From NCBI RefSeq assembly GCF_965137335.1, contig NZ_CBCRZD010000006.1: a DNA stretch of 64,000 nt, one strand, 5' to 3'. Shown here one piece after another: positions 17,780 through 26,799 of this stretch; positions within the stretch are counted from its first letter, which is position 1; each line of letters starts with the position of its first letter. The notes beneath the pieces were generated by a model. That model was not told the DNA's origin. It did not search any database and saw only the letters and a program-made list of their open reading frames with translations. The DNA comes from Empedobacter stercoris. GTDB taxonomy: Bacteria; Bacteroidota; Bacteroidia; Flavobacteriales; Weeksellaceae. The position numbers and the translations under genes were made by a program.

Positions 17780-18205
17780 ATGAAAAAATCAATTTTATTC
17801 GGATTATTCTTTATGTTGACATCTTTAATGTATGCGCAATCACCGATTGGAACATGGAAAACAATTGATGATGAAACAAAACAAGCGAAGTCTTACGTAG
17901 AGATTTTCGAGAAAGATGGAAAACTGTATGGTAAAGTCACTAAGATTTTAACAAAAGGAAAAGAAGACGCTAAATGTACAGATTGTTCAGGAGCGTTAAA
18001 AAATAAACCAATTTTAGGAATGCAAATTCTTTCTGGACTAAAAAAAGACGGAAATGAATGGACAGGAGGAAAAATATTAGACCCTAATAAAGGAAAAGAA
18101 TACAAAGCAAAAATGTCATTAAATGGTAATGACAAACTTGATGTAAGAGGTTATATCGGAATTTCTCTTGTTGGAAGAACGCAAACTTGGCACCGAGTTA
18201 AATAA
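17780..18205 (+). CDS. DUF2147 family secreted protein
   Basis: A 141-residue protein with a signal peptide (MKKSILFGLFFMLTSLMYAQ) and the DUF2147 core: SPIGTWKTIDDETKQAKSYVEIF, a CTDCSG pair of cysteines, GMQILSGLKKDGNEW, GGKILDPNKGKEY and the end LDVRGYIGISLVGRTQTW. The family folds as a small beta-barrel somewhat like lipocalins and is thought to act in the periplasm; no substrate is established. It has its own promoter and its own terminator, so it is a single-gene unit. Confidence 0.88.
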   Translation: MKKSILFGLFFMLTSLMYAQSPIGTWKTIDDETKQAKSYVEIFEKDGKLYGKVTKILTKGKEDAKCTDCSGALKNKPILGMQILSGLKKDGNEWTGGKILDPNKGKEYKAKMSLNGNDKLDVRGYIGISLVGRTQTWHRVK

Positions 18206-18261
18206 ATCAAAACAAAAACGAAAAGGTTACTCTGAGTAATCAAACCACAAAATTTACTCTA

Positions 18262-18300
18262 TAATGACTATTTCTTAAAAAGAATAGTCATTATTTTTTT
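18262..18300 (+). terminator. intrinsic terminator after the DUF2147 gene
   Basis: The stem AATGACTATT / AATAGTCATT with a loop of about 11 bases is followed by a T-run. The ABC exporter starts about 50 bases downstream, with a TAAATTTG box at 18305-18312. Confidence 0.85.
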
Positions 18301-18351
18301 TGCTTAAATTTGCAAAGTCAAAATTATTCTTTTGCTGATTAAAAATATAAA

Positions 18352-20184
18352 ATGAGTTTAACTAAAAGAGCGTTCAACTACGCTAAGCCATATAAAAGTT
18401 CGTTTATTACAGCGATCATCTTCAACTTACTTTACGCACTTTTCAATGTTGTTGCATTAGCTTTTATGATGCCAATTTTGAGCGTTTTATTTGGTGAAGA
18501 AAATAATGAAGTTGTCACGAAACCTATCTATTCGGGTAAATTAGATGATTTGAAGCAGTTCTTTTCTGATTATTCGGCTTACTATATGAATGAAGTTTCT
18601 CAAACAGAAGGACCTATTTATGTGTTGGCAATTTCGTGTGTCATTTTTATAGTCGCTTTTTTATTCCGAAATATTTTTAGTTTTTTATCGGAAACATGTT
18701 TAGTGGATTTACGTTCAGGTGTTACACGTGATTTACGTGTTGATATTCACAACAAAATTATCGATTTACCTGTTGCATATTTTACTGAAAAACGAAAAGG
18801 AGATATGATTAATCGTATTTCGAGTGATGTGAATGAAGTAGAATCAAATATTCTCAATTCGATTGTCGAAATTGTTCGATCGCCAATTATGATTATCGTT
18901 TTTGTGGGTGTATTATTTACGGTTAGTTATCAATTGACCATATTCGCTATTTTAGTTTTTCCTATTATGGGGACAATTATTTCCTTGATCGGTAAAAGCT
19001 TAAAAAAAGCTGCTGCTCATGCACAAGATGAATTATCAAACATCATTACGTATGTAGATGAAACGTTGACTTCCCTAAAAATAATTAAGATTTTTAATGC
19101 TGAAGACCAAGTGAAAGGACGATTTGATGAATCGATTAATCGTTACAGAAAATACCTTCAAAAGGTTATGAAAAAGAGAGCTTTAGCTTCGCCTACAAGT
19201 GAGTTTTTAGGTGCGGTTACAATTGGATTGATTGTATTTTTTGGAGGAAAATTATCATTAGAAGGAAATGGATTAACAGGTTCACAATTCATTTTTTATA
19301 TTGCTACTTTTTACACTTTATTAGACCCAATTAAAAAGTTTTCGAAAGCTTTATCAGATGTTCAGAAAGGAGAGGTTTCTGCTCAACGAATCTTTGAAGT
19401 TTTGGATGCAGATGTATCAATTCAAGATTTACCAAATGCAAAAGGAATTGAAGCTTTTGAAGATAAAATCGAGTTTCGAAATGTAACATTTGCCTATGGA
19501 AAACATGATGTCATCAAAGATTTTAATTTAACAATAAATAAAGGAGAAACAGTTGCTTTAGTTGGGCAATCAGGTTCAGGAAAATCGACTTTAGCGAATT
19601 TAATTACGCGTTTTTGGGATGTAAAATCTGGCCAAATATTAATTGATGGAATTGATATTAAACATATAAAACTACACGATTATCGCTTATTATTTGGATT
19701 GGTAACGCAGGATTCTATCCTGTTTAATGATACTATTTTTAATAATATTTCATTGGGAGATAAATCGCCAAGTGAGGAGAAAGTTGTGAGTGCTGCGCGA
19801 ATTGCTAATGCAGAAGAGTTTATAATCAAAATGCCAGAAAAATACCAAGAGTCGGTAGGAGAGGGTGGAAGCAAACTTTCTGGTGGACAAAAACAACGTT
19901 TAAGTATTGCGCGTGCAGTTTACAAGAATCCACCAATTATGGTTTTGGATGAGGCGACTTCGGCATTGGATACTAAATCGGAGAAATTGGTGCAAGTTGC
20001 CTTAAATAATATGATGCAAAATCGTACTTCTTTGGTTATTGCGCACCGTTTATCTACAATTCAGAATGCAGATAAAATTGTGGTGATGGAAGCTGGAAAA
20101 ATTATTGAAGAAGGAAATCATCATTCATTAATAGAGAAAAAAGGTGTTTACGCAAATCTTGTAAACATGCAAAATTTTGAATAA
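18352..20184 (+). CDS. MsbA-like ABC exporter, permease fused to ATPase
   Basis: A 610-residue half-transporter. An N-terminal six-helix exporter domain (to about residue 330) is followed by a nucleotide-binding domain with Walker A GQSGSGKSTLANL, Q-loop LVTQDS, signature LSGGQKQRLSIARA, Walker B IMVLDEATSALD and H-loop IAHRLST. It works as a homodimer. Proteins of this type in Bacteroidota are usually labelled lipid A or multidrug exporters; the substrate cannot be set from sequence. A hydrophilic insert of about 40 residues between TM1 and TM2 (GEENNEVV to SDYSAYYMNE) faces the periplasm. It is a single gene between two terminators. Confidence 0.92.
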   Translation: MSLTKRAFNYAKPYKSSFITAIIFNLLYALFNVVALAFMMPILSVLFGEENNEVVTKPIYSGKLDDLKQFFSDYSAYYMNEVSQTEGPIYVLAISCVIFIVAFLFRNIFSFLSETCLVDLRSGVTRDLRVDIHNKIIDLPVAYFTEKRKGDMINRISSDVNEVESNILNSIVEIVRSPIMIIVFVGVLFTVSYQLTIFAILVFPIMGTIISLIGKSLKKAAAHAQDELSNIITYVDETLTSLKIIKIFNAEDQVKGRFDESINRYRKYLQKVMKKRALASPTSEFLGAVTIGLIVFFGGKLSLEGNGLTGSQFIFYIATFYTLLDPIKKFSKALSDVQKGEVSAQRIFEVLDADVSIQDLPNAKGIEAFEDKIEFRNVTFAYGKHDVIKDFNLTINKGETVALVGQSGSGKSTLANLITRFWDVKSGQILIDGIDIKHIKLHDYRLLFGLVTQDSILFNDTIFNNISLGDKSPSEEKVVSAARIANAEEFIIKMPEKYQESVGEGGSKLSGGQKQRLSIARAVYKNPPIMVLDEATSALDTKSEKLVQVALNNMMQNRTSLVIAHRLSTIQNADKIVVMEAGKIIEEGNHHSLIEKKGVYANLVNMQNFE

Positions 20185-20201
20185 AAACTTTAGTATATTC
20201 T

Positions 20202-20233
20202 AAAAAAAATCCGCTCACGAGCGGATTTTTTTT
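20202..20233. terminator. bidirectional terminator, ATCCGCTC-type (copy 2)
   Basis: A-run, stem ATCCGCTC / GAGCGGAT with a two-base loop and T-run between the convergent ABC exporter and aroA genes. Confidence 0.9.
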
Positions 20234-20242
20234 GATATTATT

Positions 20243-21472
20243 TTAAATAGATTTAATCTCAAACCCTAATTGTTTCCAATCTTCCCAAAATGTCGGATAT
20301 GACTTTTCTACGACCATTTCATTGTTAATGCGAATCGCATATTTCTGAGCTAAAGGCGCCATACACATTGCCATTCTGTGGTCATTATATGTTTCAAAAG
20401 TTGGTGTTTCAGAAAAATCTTGATAACCTTCTATCGCTAAAGAATCATCAGTAATACGAATAATCGCACCTAATTTTTCTAACTCATTTTTCAATGCAAC
20501 CAAACGATCTGTTTCTTTGATTTTTAATGTTTCTAACCCTGTTAAAATACAATTTACTTTCAGTCCAACACAAGTTGCGGCAATGGTTTGTGCAATATCT
20601 GGTGTATTGATTAAATTTAATTCAATCTTTTGTTTAGGCTGAAAATTCGCATCGTTTTTTAAGCTTAAAATTCCATTATCAAAAGTAGAAATCACACCGA
20701 AGTTTTCTGCATATATATTTTGCAAAGCCGAATCTCCTTGTAAAGAGTCTTCGAAATATGTAGAAATTTTAACTTCAGAATTTTGTGATAAAGCAATCAA
20801 ACTATAATAGTAAGAAGCCGAACTCCAATCGGATTCAACTTGTACTATTTGCGCTTCGATCCTTTTCGTAAAAGGAACTTGAATTGTATTTCCTTCGAAA
20901 GTGGCTTTAATTCCAACTTTATTCAACAACTGAATTGTCATTTGAATATATGGAACAGAAATAATTTTTCCGTCAAGATTTATCGTCAATCCATTTTCTA
21001 ATTTCGTTCCAATTAAACATAACGCTGTGATGTATTGCGAACTAATATTAGATGGAATAGTGATTGTTTCTTTGGTTAATTTTTTTCCTACAATAGACAA
21101 AGGTGGATAGCCTTCATTCTCTTGATACGAAATTTCTGCACCCAATTCGTTTAACGCATCTACCAAAATTTTTATAGGACGTTGTTTCATTCGATCAGAA
21201 CCTGTTAACGTTACTTTTCGTCCGTCTTGAATAGAAAAATAAGCTGTCAAAAATCGCATAGCGGTTCCAGCGTGATGAATATCGATTAAATCTGTTTTGT
21301 TTGCTAAAGCCTTTTGCATTAACTGAGAATCTTCTGAATTTGAAATATTTTCTAAAGTCAAAACATTCTCAAATAATTGGTTTAATAACAATAAACGATT
21401 GCTTTCGCTTTTGGATCCTGTTATCGATAGTTGATTATTGATGGGAGATTGTAGCGCAGAAATTTCAATCAT
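20243..21472 (-). CDS. aroA: 3-phosphoshikimate 1-carboxyvinyltransferase (EPSP synthase)
   Basis: A 409-residue EPSP synthase, slightly short for the family (about 430). Conserved parts are GSKSESNRLLLL at the phosphoshikimate site, HAGTAMRFLTAY (the PEP-site loop), SDWSSASYYYS, KETDRLVALKNEL and YNDHRMAMCMAPLA. The enzyme joins shikimate-3-phosphate and PEP in the shikimate pathway. The usual NAGTAxR loop reads HAGTAMR here. The gene follows the MazG-like gene by two bases and lies near the pheA-tyrA-DAHP synthase operon. Together they supply chorismate and route it to Phe and Tyr. Confidence 0.95.
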   Translation of the reverse strand: MIEISALQSPINNQLSITGSKSESNRLLLLNQLFENVLTLENISNSEDSQLMQKALANKTDLIDIHHAGTAMRFLTAYFSIQDGRKVTLTGSDRMKQRPIKILVDALNELGAEISYQENEGYPPLSIVGKKLTKETITIPSNISSQYITALCLIGTKLENGLTINLDGKIISVPYIQMTIQLLNKVGIKATFEGNTIQVPFTKRIEAQIVQVESDWSSASYYYSLIALSQNSEVKISTYFEDSLQGDSALQNIYAENFGVISTFDNGILSLKNDANFQPKQKIELNLINTPDIAQTIAATCVGLKVNCILTGLETLKIKETDRLVALKNELEKLGAIIRITDDSLAIEGYQDFSETPTFETYNDHRMAMCMAPLAQKYAIRINNEMVVEKSYPTFWEDWKQLGFEIKSI

Positions 21473-21474
21473 AT

Positions 21475-21801
21475 TTATTTTAATTTATCATTATTTTGAT
21501 GACGATCATGATCACGTTTTGTCTTGTAATCTAATTTTTTGTAAAAAGCAGACTCTAAATCAACACCAGTTTGATTTGCTAAACAAAGCGCTACAAAAAT
21601 AACATCGGCCAATTCTTCGCCTAAGTCTTTGTTTTTATCTGATTCTTTTTCTGACTGCTCACCATAACGACGAGCAATAATACGAGCAACTTCACCAACT
21701 TCTTCTGTTAGTTGTGCCATATTTGTTAACTCGTTAAAATAACGAACACCGTGTTCTTTAATCCAATTATCAACGTCTAATTGTGCTTGTTTAAGGCTCA
21801 T
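21475..21801 (-). CDS. MazG-like nucleotide pyrophosphohydrolase
   Basis: I start the gene at the ATG at 21801 (MSLKQAQLDVDNWIKEHG), not at 21834, because the upstream codons overlap promoter sequence. The 108-residue product has the all-alpha NTP pyrophosphatase fold: the metal-binding EEVGEVARII and the second ELADVIFVALCLANQ carry the EExxE and ExxD ligands. It likely hydrolyses non-canonical (d)NTPs to monophosphates. A TATTTTTG box on the minus strand at 21839-21832 would start transcription about 20-25 bases upstream of the ATG. aroA follows after two bases. Confidence 0.87.
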   Translation of the reverse strand: MSLKQAQLDVDNWIKEHGVRYFNELTNMAQLTEEVGEVARIIARRYGEQSEKESDKNKDLGEELADVIFVALCLANQTGVDLESAFYKKLDYKTKRDHDRHQNNDKLK

Positions 21802-21831
21802 TTTGTTTAAAATTTTTAAAAGATAAAGGTA

Positions 21832-21839
21832 CAAAAATA
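21832..21839 (-). promoter_or_regulatory. -7 box for the MazG-like gene and aroA
   Basis: TATTTTTG on the minus strand, an exact TAnnTTTG. It directly follows the terminator of the upstream DUF3857 gene. Confidence 0.6.
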
Positions 21840-21840
21840 A

Positions 21841-21869
21841 AAAGCCAACTCGCGTTTGGAGTTGGCTTT
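21841..21869 (-). terminator. terminator after the DUF3857 pair
   Basis: AAAGCCAACT / AGTTGGCTTT with a nine-base loop, followed by a T-run on the minus strand. It ends the dtd-DUF3857-DUF3857 unit. Confidence 0.85.
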
Positions 21870-21888
21870 ATTCGCAGTTTCTATATTT

Positions 21889-23892
21889 TTATTGTTTAAC
21901 TAAAATCACTTGCTGACTTTCAGCTTGAATGATATTTGTTAAAAATTCTTTCAATGGTTTGTAATATTGTGCTGGTAAAGTACTGTAAGGCATTACTTTT
22001 TGAGCTTGAGCAATAATATAGCCATCTTTTTCTATTACTTTGCAAACATATCCTCCAACTTGATCTGGCATTGTAAATTGTTTTTCTACAGGTAAAGTTT
22101 CTACTTTGTATCCTTCAGGAATTTTAATTTTCACTGTATTTGTATTCGTAATTGGCGCACCAAATTCGATGTTATAATTACGTTGTTCTAAATTCAAGTT
22201 ATGTTTTGTGTTTGTTACAAAAAGAAAGGGATTGAATAAGATTTTGTTTCCTGCAACATCCACTTTTACATCATCAAATTTGAATTGATGACGAATATTA
22301 TTTTGATTGTTATCTTGTGTTTTAAAATCAGAAATTTCGAAATTATAATCTTCTACAAATTCTTTTTCGAACGCTTTTGGATCGTTTGCAATTTCATTTT
22401 TATCGAACATATAAAAGTAATTATCTCTTACATTAGAAAATTGACCTTTCAAATTTCCATCAGTAGTTAAATCGGCGGTAATTGATATTTTATTATTCGT
22501 CATAACAGAATTGCGCAAAGGAATTTCTTTGATTCCTTTTTCATTTACCATAAATCCACGATCGTTGATTGCTCTTAGTGGCAATAAATTGATTTGAGCA
22601 TTCTTATCCGTCGCATCCATCAGATAAAAATCATTATCCACATCTGCCCCAACAATGACATAATTTAGTTTGCTGCGAGAAGGAAATGAATAATTAATTA
22701 ATCCATTTTGCAAAGAACTTAACACAATAGGATTAGCATCTAATCCAGCTTTTCGCAACATTGTAGTCAATAATAAATTAAGGTCAGCAACATTTCCAGA
22801 TTTCTCATTAAATGTTTTTCTTATTCCTTTTTCAGTTGTTTCGCTATGGTATTCGTTCCACGTAAAATTCTTTTTAACGTAATCATAGATAGCAGTCATT
22901 TTTTCGGTGTTTGTATTTTTTCCTGCTATTGTTGCGTTTACCGTCTCGTCTAAAAAGTTATTTCCGTTTAATTGGCGACCAAAATCTTCGTGATCCATCA
23001 AATCTTTTCCAATACGTTCCCAAGTAGTCGCATAGCTTTCAGATGTTCTTCCTGGCGCTACAAAAGAAGCTAATTCAAACCGAATACTTGCTAACATATT
23101 TCGTGGATTGAGCACATAGGCTTCTCGAGTATATGAAGGTAAGTTGGTTAGTGTATATGTTTGAGAGTTAATACTTAATTCATTTGTAGAATTAAAGTTT
23201 CCAGTTCTATTTCCGTACTTATCAACAGAACCATTACTTGACACATTATATGTTTCTTTTTTTGAATTTTTTGTTATTTTTGGAGCAAAACCACCTCTCA
23301 AATCTTGTTGATAATTAAAATATTCCTGATTTTGAAATGTAAAATTACTTGCAACAACTGGTATTGATTGCTGGAAATACCAAGCGTCAGTTTGTCGAAC
23401 AAAAGGAGAAACAATTTCGTATGTATATTCTAAGATTGAGCCATTTTTAACATTTGGAAATGTAAAGGTTTGCTTATCTAAAAAACGATGAACTTTTTCT
23501 AAGAAAATATCTTTTTTCTCTACTTTTTGCTCAACTATTTTTCCATTTTCTAAGTTATAAGTAACAGCTTTTAAAGAAAATAATTTATCTTGATCAGTTG
23601 TTGTGCTTTTATAAATAGGAATTTCAATTTTTAAAACATCGTCAGGTGTTTTGTCTTTATCAAAGACAATCATGCGATAAAAAACTTTTTTTGTTTGTTC
23701 AACACCGCCCTGATTTGTATTGAAACTTACTTTATAATTTCCATCTGCATACAAAACTTCTGCTGGAGCATCTGCCTGTATTGTACTCTTTGTTTTCTCG
23801 AAATCTTGTTTTGATATTTTTCCAAATTTCACATCTTGCGCAAAACTTGAAACTGTAGCAACAGAGACTACTATCGTAATTAATGTTTTCAT
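21889..23892 (-). CDS. DUF3857 / transglutaminase-like protein lacking the catalytic Cys
   Basis: A 667-residue secreted protein with a signal peptide (MKTLITIVVSVATVSSFAQ). It has an N-terminal DUF3857 domain (about 40-240), a transglutaminase-like core (about 280-400) and a beta-rich C-terminal domain. The core shows IYDYVKKNFTWN and then SGNVADLNLLLTTMLRKAGL, where the usual Cys of the G[ND]CxD motif is Val. The core is thus probably not an active transglutaminase or protease and may be a binding fold. The adjacent paralogue keeps the Cys. They are nine bases apart and clearly co-transcribed. The role in the periplasm or at the surface is unknown. Confidence 0.85.
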   Translation of the reverse strand: MKTLITIVVSVATVSSFAQDVKFGKISKQDFEKTKSTIQADAPAEVLYADGNYKVSFNTNQGGVEQTKKVFYRMIVFDKDKTPDDVLKIEIPIYKSTTTDQDKLFSLKAVTYNLENGKIVEQKVEKKDIFLEKVHRFLDKQTFTFPNVKNGSILEYTYEIVSPFVRQTDAWYFQQSIPVVASNFTFQNQEYFNYQQDLRGGFAPKITKNSKKETYNVSSNGSVDKYGNRTGNFNSTNELSINSQTYTLTNLPSYTREAYVLNPRNMLASIRFELASFVAPGRTSESYATTWERIGKDLMDHEDFGRQLNGNNFLDETVNATIAGKNTNTEKMTAIYDYVKKNFTWNEYHSETTEKGIRKTFNEKSGNVADLNLLLTTMLRKAGLDANPIVLSSLQNGLINYSFPSRSKLNYVIVGADVDNDFYLMDATDKNAQINLLPLRAINDRGFMVNEKGIKEIPLRNSVMTNNKISITADLTTDGNLKGQFSNVRDNYFYMFDKNEIANDPKAFEKEFVEDYNFEISDFKTQDNNQNNIRHQFKFDDVKVDVAGNKILFNPFLFVTNTKHNLNLEQRNYNIEFGAPITNTNTVKIKIPEGYKVETLPVEKQFTMPDQVGGYVCKVIEKDGYIIAQAQKVMPYSTLPAQYYKPLKEFLTNIIQAESQQVILVKQ

Positions 23893-23901
23893 ATAAGTGT
23901 G

Positions 23902-25797
23902 TTATAGTTTTTCTAAAAGTAATTTTGTGTTGTCATATCCTGCTATTTGTCGGCGAAACTCTACATATTCATTAAACTTTTCTTTGGTAAATTTCCCAGG
24001 CAATTGTTTGTAAATACGTTTAACCTCGATTGTGGCATTTTCTTTTGGATTGATTTCTAAATGATATTCACCAAAAACCGATTTCACAGAAATTGAATCA
24101 AATTTTTGAGGCAATCTATAACCAGCAGGTAATGCAAGCGAATAGATTACTTCGTCAACATATCCAGATTCAATTTTAAAATCAAACTTTCTGTCTTTTG
24201 CCTTTTTCAAAGAGGTTTCTTCACGATTTACAGGAATCATATTAATGATGATATTGTTTCCCTGAATTTTAGCGTAATTAGGAACTGAAAAATCAAAATT
24301 GGATGTAAAAACTGCATTTTCCCAATCGTTTTCAAACTCTTTTTGCTTAAAATGAATTCCTTGTAAAGATGAAAATCTGTTTTTTAGACGAATATCAAGA
24401 TCCTTTTCACTAAGTTGATTGTATCTTGCTAAATTTTCATAAATCAATCCTTTTGACGTTTCTTTAAATTGAAAATTCAGTGTTCCATCAACAGAGATTG
24501 TAGCATTACCAGTTACGATTAATTGATTGTCTTCTGGTTTGAAACTTTGAGAAGGAATTATTTTTCCACCTTTTTCATCTAAAATAAATACTTTTCTGTT
24601 CGCTGTAAAATCACCTAAATAATTAAATGCTGAAGTTTGACTAGTTGTTTCTAACCATATATCTTCGTCTTTTAATGGTACATACAAGATAACATGATCA
24701 CCTTGTAAATACATCATATCCTCAGTCATATCTTGTGCAGGTGATCCTGAGTGTACTTCGGTATAATAAGATTTGATGCCAACAGCATCTAACATCGACA
24801 TCGTGTAATTTGTCAACGCTTTACAATCGCCATAACTTTTACTTTCTACATAAGAAGCGGGAAATGGCGACAGTCCACCGATACCTAATTGTACACCAAT
24901 ATAACGGACTTTGTTTTGGAGATGTTTGTACAAAATCTGGACTTTCTCTTTTTCTGATTTTGCATCTTTTACAAGCTGTTGGAAAAATGATTTTTGAGCT
25001 GTTGTAAAATCTTGTTTACCTCCCACTAAATAATCGTAGGTCCATTTTCCGTAATCATTCCAATTATCAAATGTACCTTTAACTCCATCGATATTAATTT
25101 GATTCGAAGCTAAAACAGCATTTGGAAAAATATTTCTGATGCTCAACATTTTATCTTCTTCGTTAAAAGCTGGAATATGATTAAATCTATAGTTTAGATT
25201 ATTCGTATCACCTTCTTTTTGAATGTTAAATCCGACAAAATTATTTTCCTTAATTCGGATAACAGAATTTGTTTTATTCGTGAAAGAATAAGATGATTTT
25301 TCGATGGATAAATTTGGAGCTTTTACAGGAAACCATTTTGGGATACTAATCGTATTTTTACTCGTAATAGAAATTTTATAATGTATCGTATAAGGATATT
25401 GAGTAGGCGTGAAATTAAGGTATTTGATACGATCATCCGTGTACATTTGACCACTACTCACAAAACTTTGATCACTAAAATCTTTGGATTTAAATTTTTT
25501 AATTTCCTTCCCATTCGCATCAAACAACACAGCTTCTAATGCATCAATTTTGATATTCGGATTGTAATGTGCTTGTGCTCTTACATAGCTATCTCCAGCT
25601 TTATTCAAAACTGTAACCACAACTTCTTTTGTGTGTTTGAGTTCATCAATTTTTAAAAGATCAATTTTTTCATCCTCCTTTCGGACAACAGCATAGGCAT
25701 CTTTTAACAAATCGGCTGGAATTTGATCGACTGCATAATTTTGCGAAAAGCAAAAAGAACTGATAAATAAAGTTGCAAAAAGTAGAGTTTTATTCAT
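23902..25797 (-). CDS. DUF3857 domain protein with intact transglutaminase-like core
   Basis: A 631-residue secreted protein with signal peptide MNKTLLFATLFISSFCFSQ. It has a DUF3857 domain (about 45-220) and a transglutaminase-like core with YIGVQLGIGG, then KSYGDCKALTNYTMSMLDAVG, where Cys is in the catalytic position. DHVILYVPLKDEDIWLE follows and offers the His and Asp. A beta-sandwich C-terminal domain completes it. The family is common in Bacteroidota and its substrate is not known. The gene lies 21 bases downstream of dtd and nine bases upstream of its Cys-less paralogue. Confidence 0.87.
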   Translation of the reverse strand: MNKTLLFATLFISSFCFSQNYAVDQIPADLLKDAYAVVRKEDEKIDLLKIDELKHTKEVVVTVLNKAGDSYVRAQAHYNPNIKIDALEAVLFDANGKEIKKFKSKDFSDQSFVSSGQMYTDDRIKYLNFTPTQYPYTIHYKISITSKNTISIPKWFPVKAPNLSIEKSSYSFTNKTNSVIRIKENNFVGFNIQKEGDTNNLNYRFNHIPAFNEEDKMLSIRNIFPNAVLASNQINIDGVKGTFDNWNDYGKWTYDYLVGGKQDFTTAQKSFFQQLVKDAKSEKEKVQILYKHLQNKVRYIGVQLGIGGLSPFPASYVESKSYGDCKALTNYTMSMLDAVGIKSYYTEVHSGSPAQDMTEDMMYLQGDHVILYVPLKDEDIWLETTSQTSAFNYLGDFTANRKVFILDEKGGKIIPSQSFKPEDNQLIVTGNATISVDGTLNFQFKETSKGLIYENLARYNQLSEKDLDIRLKNRFSSLQGIHFKQKEFENDWENAVFTSNFDFSVPNYAKIQGNNIIINMIPVNREETSLKKAKDRKFDFKIESGYVDEVIYSLALPAGYRLPQKFDSISVKSVFGEYHLEINPKENATIEVKRIYKQLPGKFTKEKFNEYVEFRRQIAGYDNTKLLLEKL

Positions 25798-25818
25798 TCA
25801 ATAATAGTGTTATATTAA

Positions 25819-26268
25819 TTATTCTTTATTTTTCGAATCGATAAAAATGGTTACTGGACCATCGTTGAGTAATTCAACTTTCATATCGGCACCGAAAATT
25901 CCTTTTTGTACAGGCTTGTAATTGGTCTCTAAAACCTCCAAAAAAGAGTGATATTGCTCTTGAGCTAAATCTGGTTTTGATGCTTTTATGTAAGAAGGAC
26001 GGTTTCCTTTTTTTGTTGAAGCATGTAACGTGAACTGGGAAACGATCAAAATATCACCTTTTGTTTGTTGCACGTCTAAATTCATTACCCCGTTTTCATC
26101 GTTAAAAATTCTTAATTGAATCATTTTTTTTGAAATCCATTCAAAATCGTCTTTTGTATCCTCAGGCTCAAAACCTACCAAAGCCAAAATTCCGTTGTTT
26201 ATTTTTCCAGTTATTTCTCCTTCAACCATTACAGAAGCATGTTGTACACGCTGTAAAATCATTCGCAT
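25819..26268 (-). CDS. dtd: D-aminoacyl-tRNA deacylase
   Basis: A 149-residue enzyme with both family signatures: VSQFTLHASTKKGNRPSY (the SQFTL motif with the active-site Thr) and NDGPVTIFIDS at the C-terminus (GPVT motif that excludes L-amino acids). It clears D-amino acids such as D-Tyr mischarged onto tRNAs. It is the first gene of a unit with the two DUF3857 genes. In related genomes dtd often lies close to rsgA and the aromatic amino acid genes, as here. Confidence 0.95.
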   Translation of the reverse strand: MRMILQRVQHASVMVEGEITGKINNGILALVGFEPEDTKDDFEWISKKMIQLRIFNDENGVMNLDVQQTKGDILIVSQFTLHASTKKGNRPSYIKASKPDLAQEQYHSFLEVLETNYKPVQKGIFGADMKVELLNDGPVTIFIDSKNKE

Positions 26269-26332
26269 AAATAAGGTGTCTTGTATTTAATAAAAAAACT
26301 TTAGAAATTTAAGAAAAAATTAACAAATAAAG

Positions 26333-26372
26333 AAGCGTTAAAAATACATATTCTAAATGAGTTTTAACGCTT
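26333..26372 (-). terminator. hairpin between the 90-residue gene and dtd
   Basis: AAGCGTTAAAA / TTTTAACGCTT with an imperfect loop of about 18 bases. The T-run after it on the minus strand is weak, so it may be a terminator or simply a stable 3' end for the upstream 90-residue gene. Confidence 0.5.
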
Positions 26373-26418
26373 TGTCGTAATTTTAGTTTGGAAAGCAATC
26401 GCTTTATGTTTATTATGG

Positions 26419-26691
26419 TTAATTTAATTGATTAAAATAAATTTCATTTTCAATAATTATTGCATAATCTAATTCATACAGATTAGAGATTTCTTTTGCT
26501 AAGATTAATTCTCGCTCAATACTATCTAATCGACTTTGATTGTTTTCACTATTTTCGAACTCAGCAATCCATAATTTATTTGGATTAATTGGCTGCCATT
26601 TTAAAACTTCCAAATGTTTCAAAAATATTTCTTTTTGTTCTTTTGTGCATTCTACAAAATCCAATGCAATTTGCACAGATAAATTGTTCAT
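26419..26691 (-). CDS. hypothetical protein, 90 residues
   Basis: I do not recognise a family. The product is soluble and mixed alpha/beta: MNNLSVQIALDFVECTKEQ, then a Trp-rich turn KWQPINPNKLWIAEF, then a helical stretch rich in Glu and Leu, ending YAIIIENEIYFNQLN. There is no signal peptide or membrane helix. The reading frame fits the gap between dtd and rsgA, lies on the same strand as its neighbours, and is followed by a hairpin, so it is likely a real gene. Confidence 0.6.
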   Translation of the reverse strand: MNNLSVQIALDFVECTKEQKEIFLKHLEVLKWQPINPNKLWIAEFENSENNQSRLDSIERELILAKEISNLYELDYAIIIENEIYFNQLN

Positions 26692-26757
26692 TCAAATAAT
26701 TTTAGCAAAAATAAATGGAGTGAATGGTCTTTTTTTACGTGAAACCGTAATTTGAAA

Positions 26758-26792
26758 AAAAATAAGCCATTTCTATAGAAACGGCTTATTTA
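26758..26792 (-). terminator. terminator after rsgA (end of the aromatic amino acid operon)
   Basis: AATAAGCC / GGCTTATT with an inner complementary TTTCTATAGAAA; the minus strand continues into a T-run. It marks the end of the pheA-to-rsgA transcript. Confidence 0.85.
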
Positions 26793-26799
26793 TGCTATT

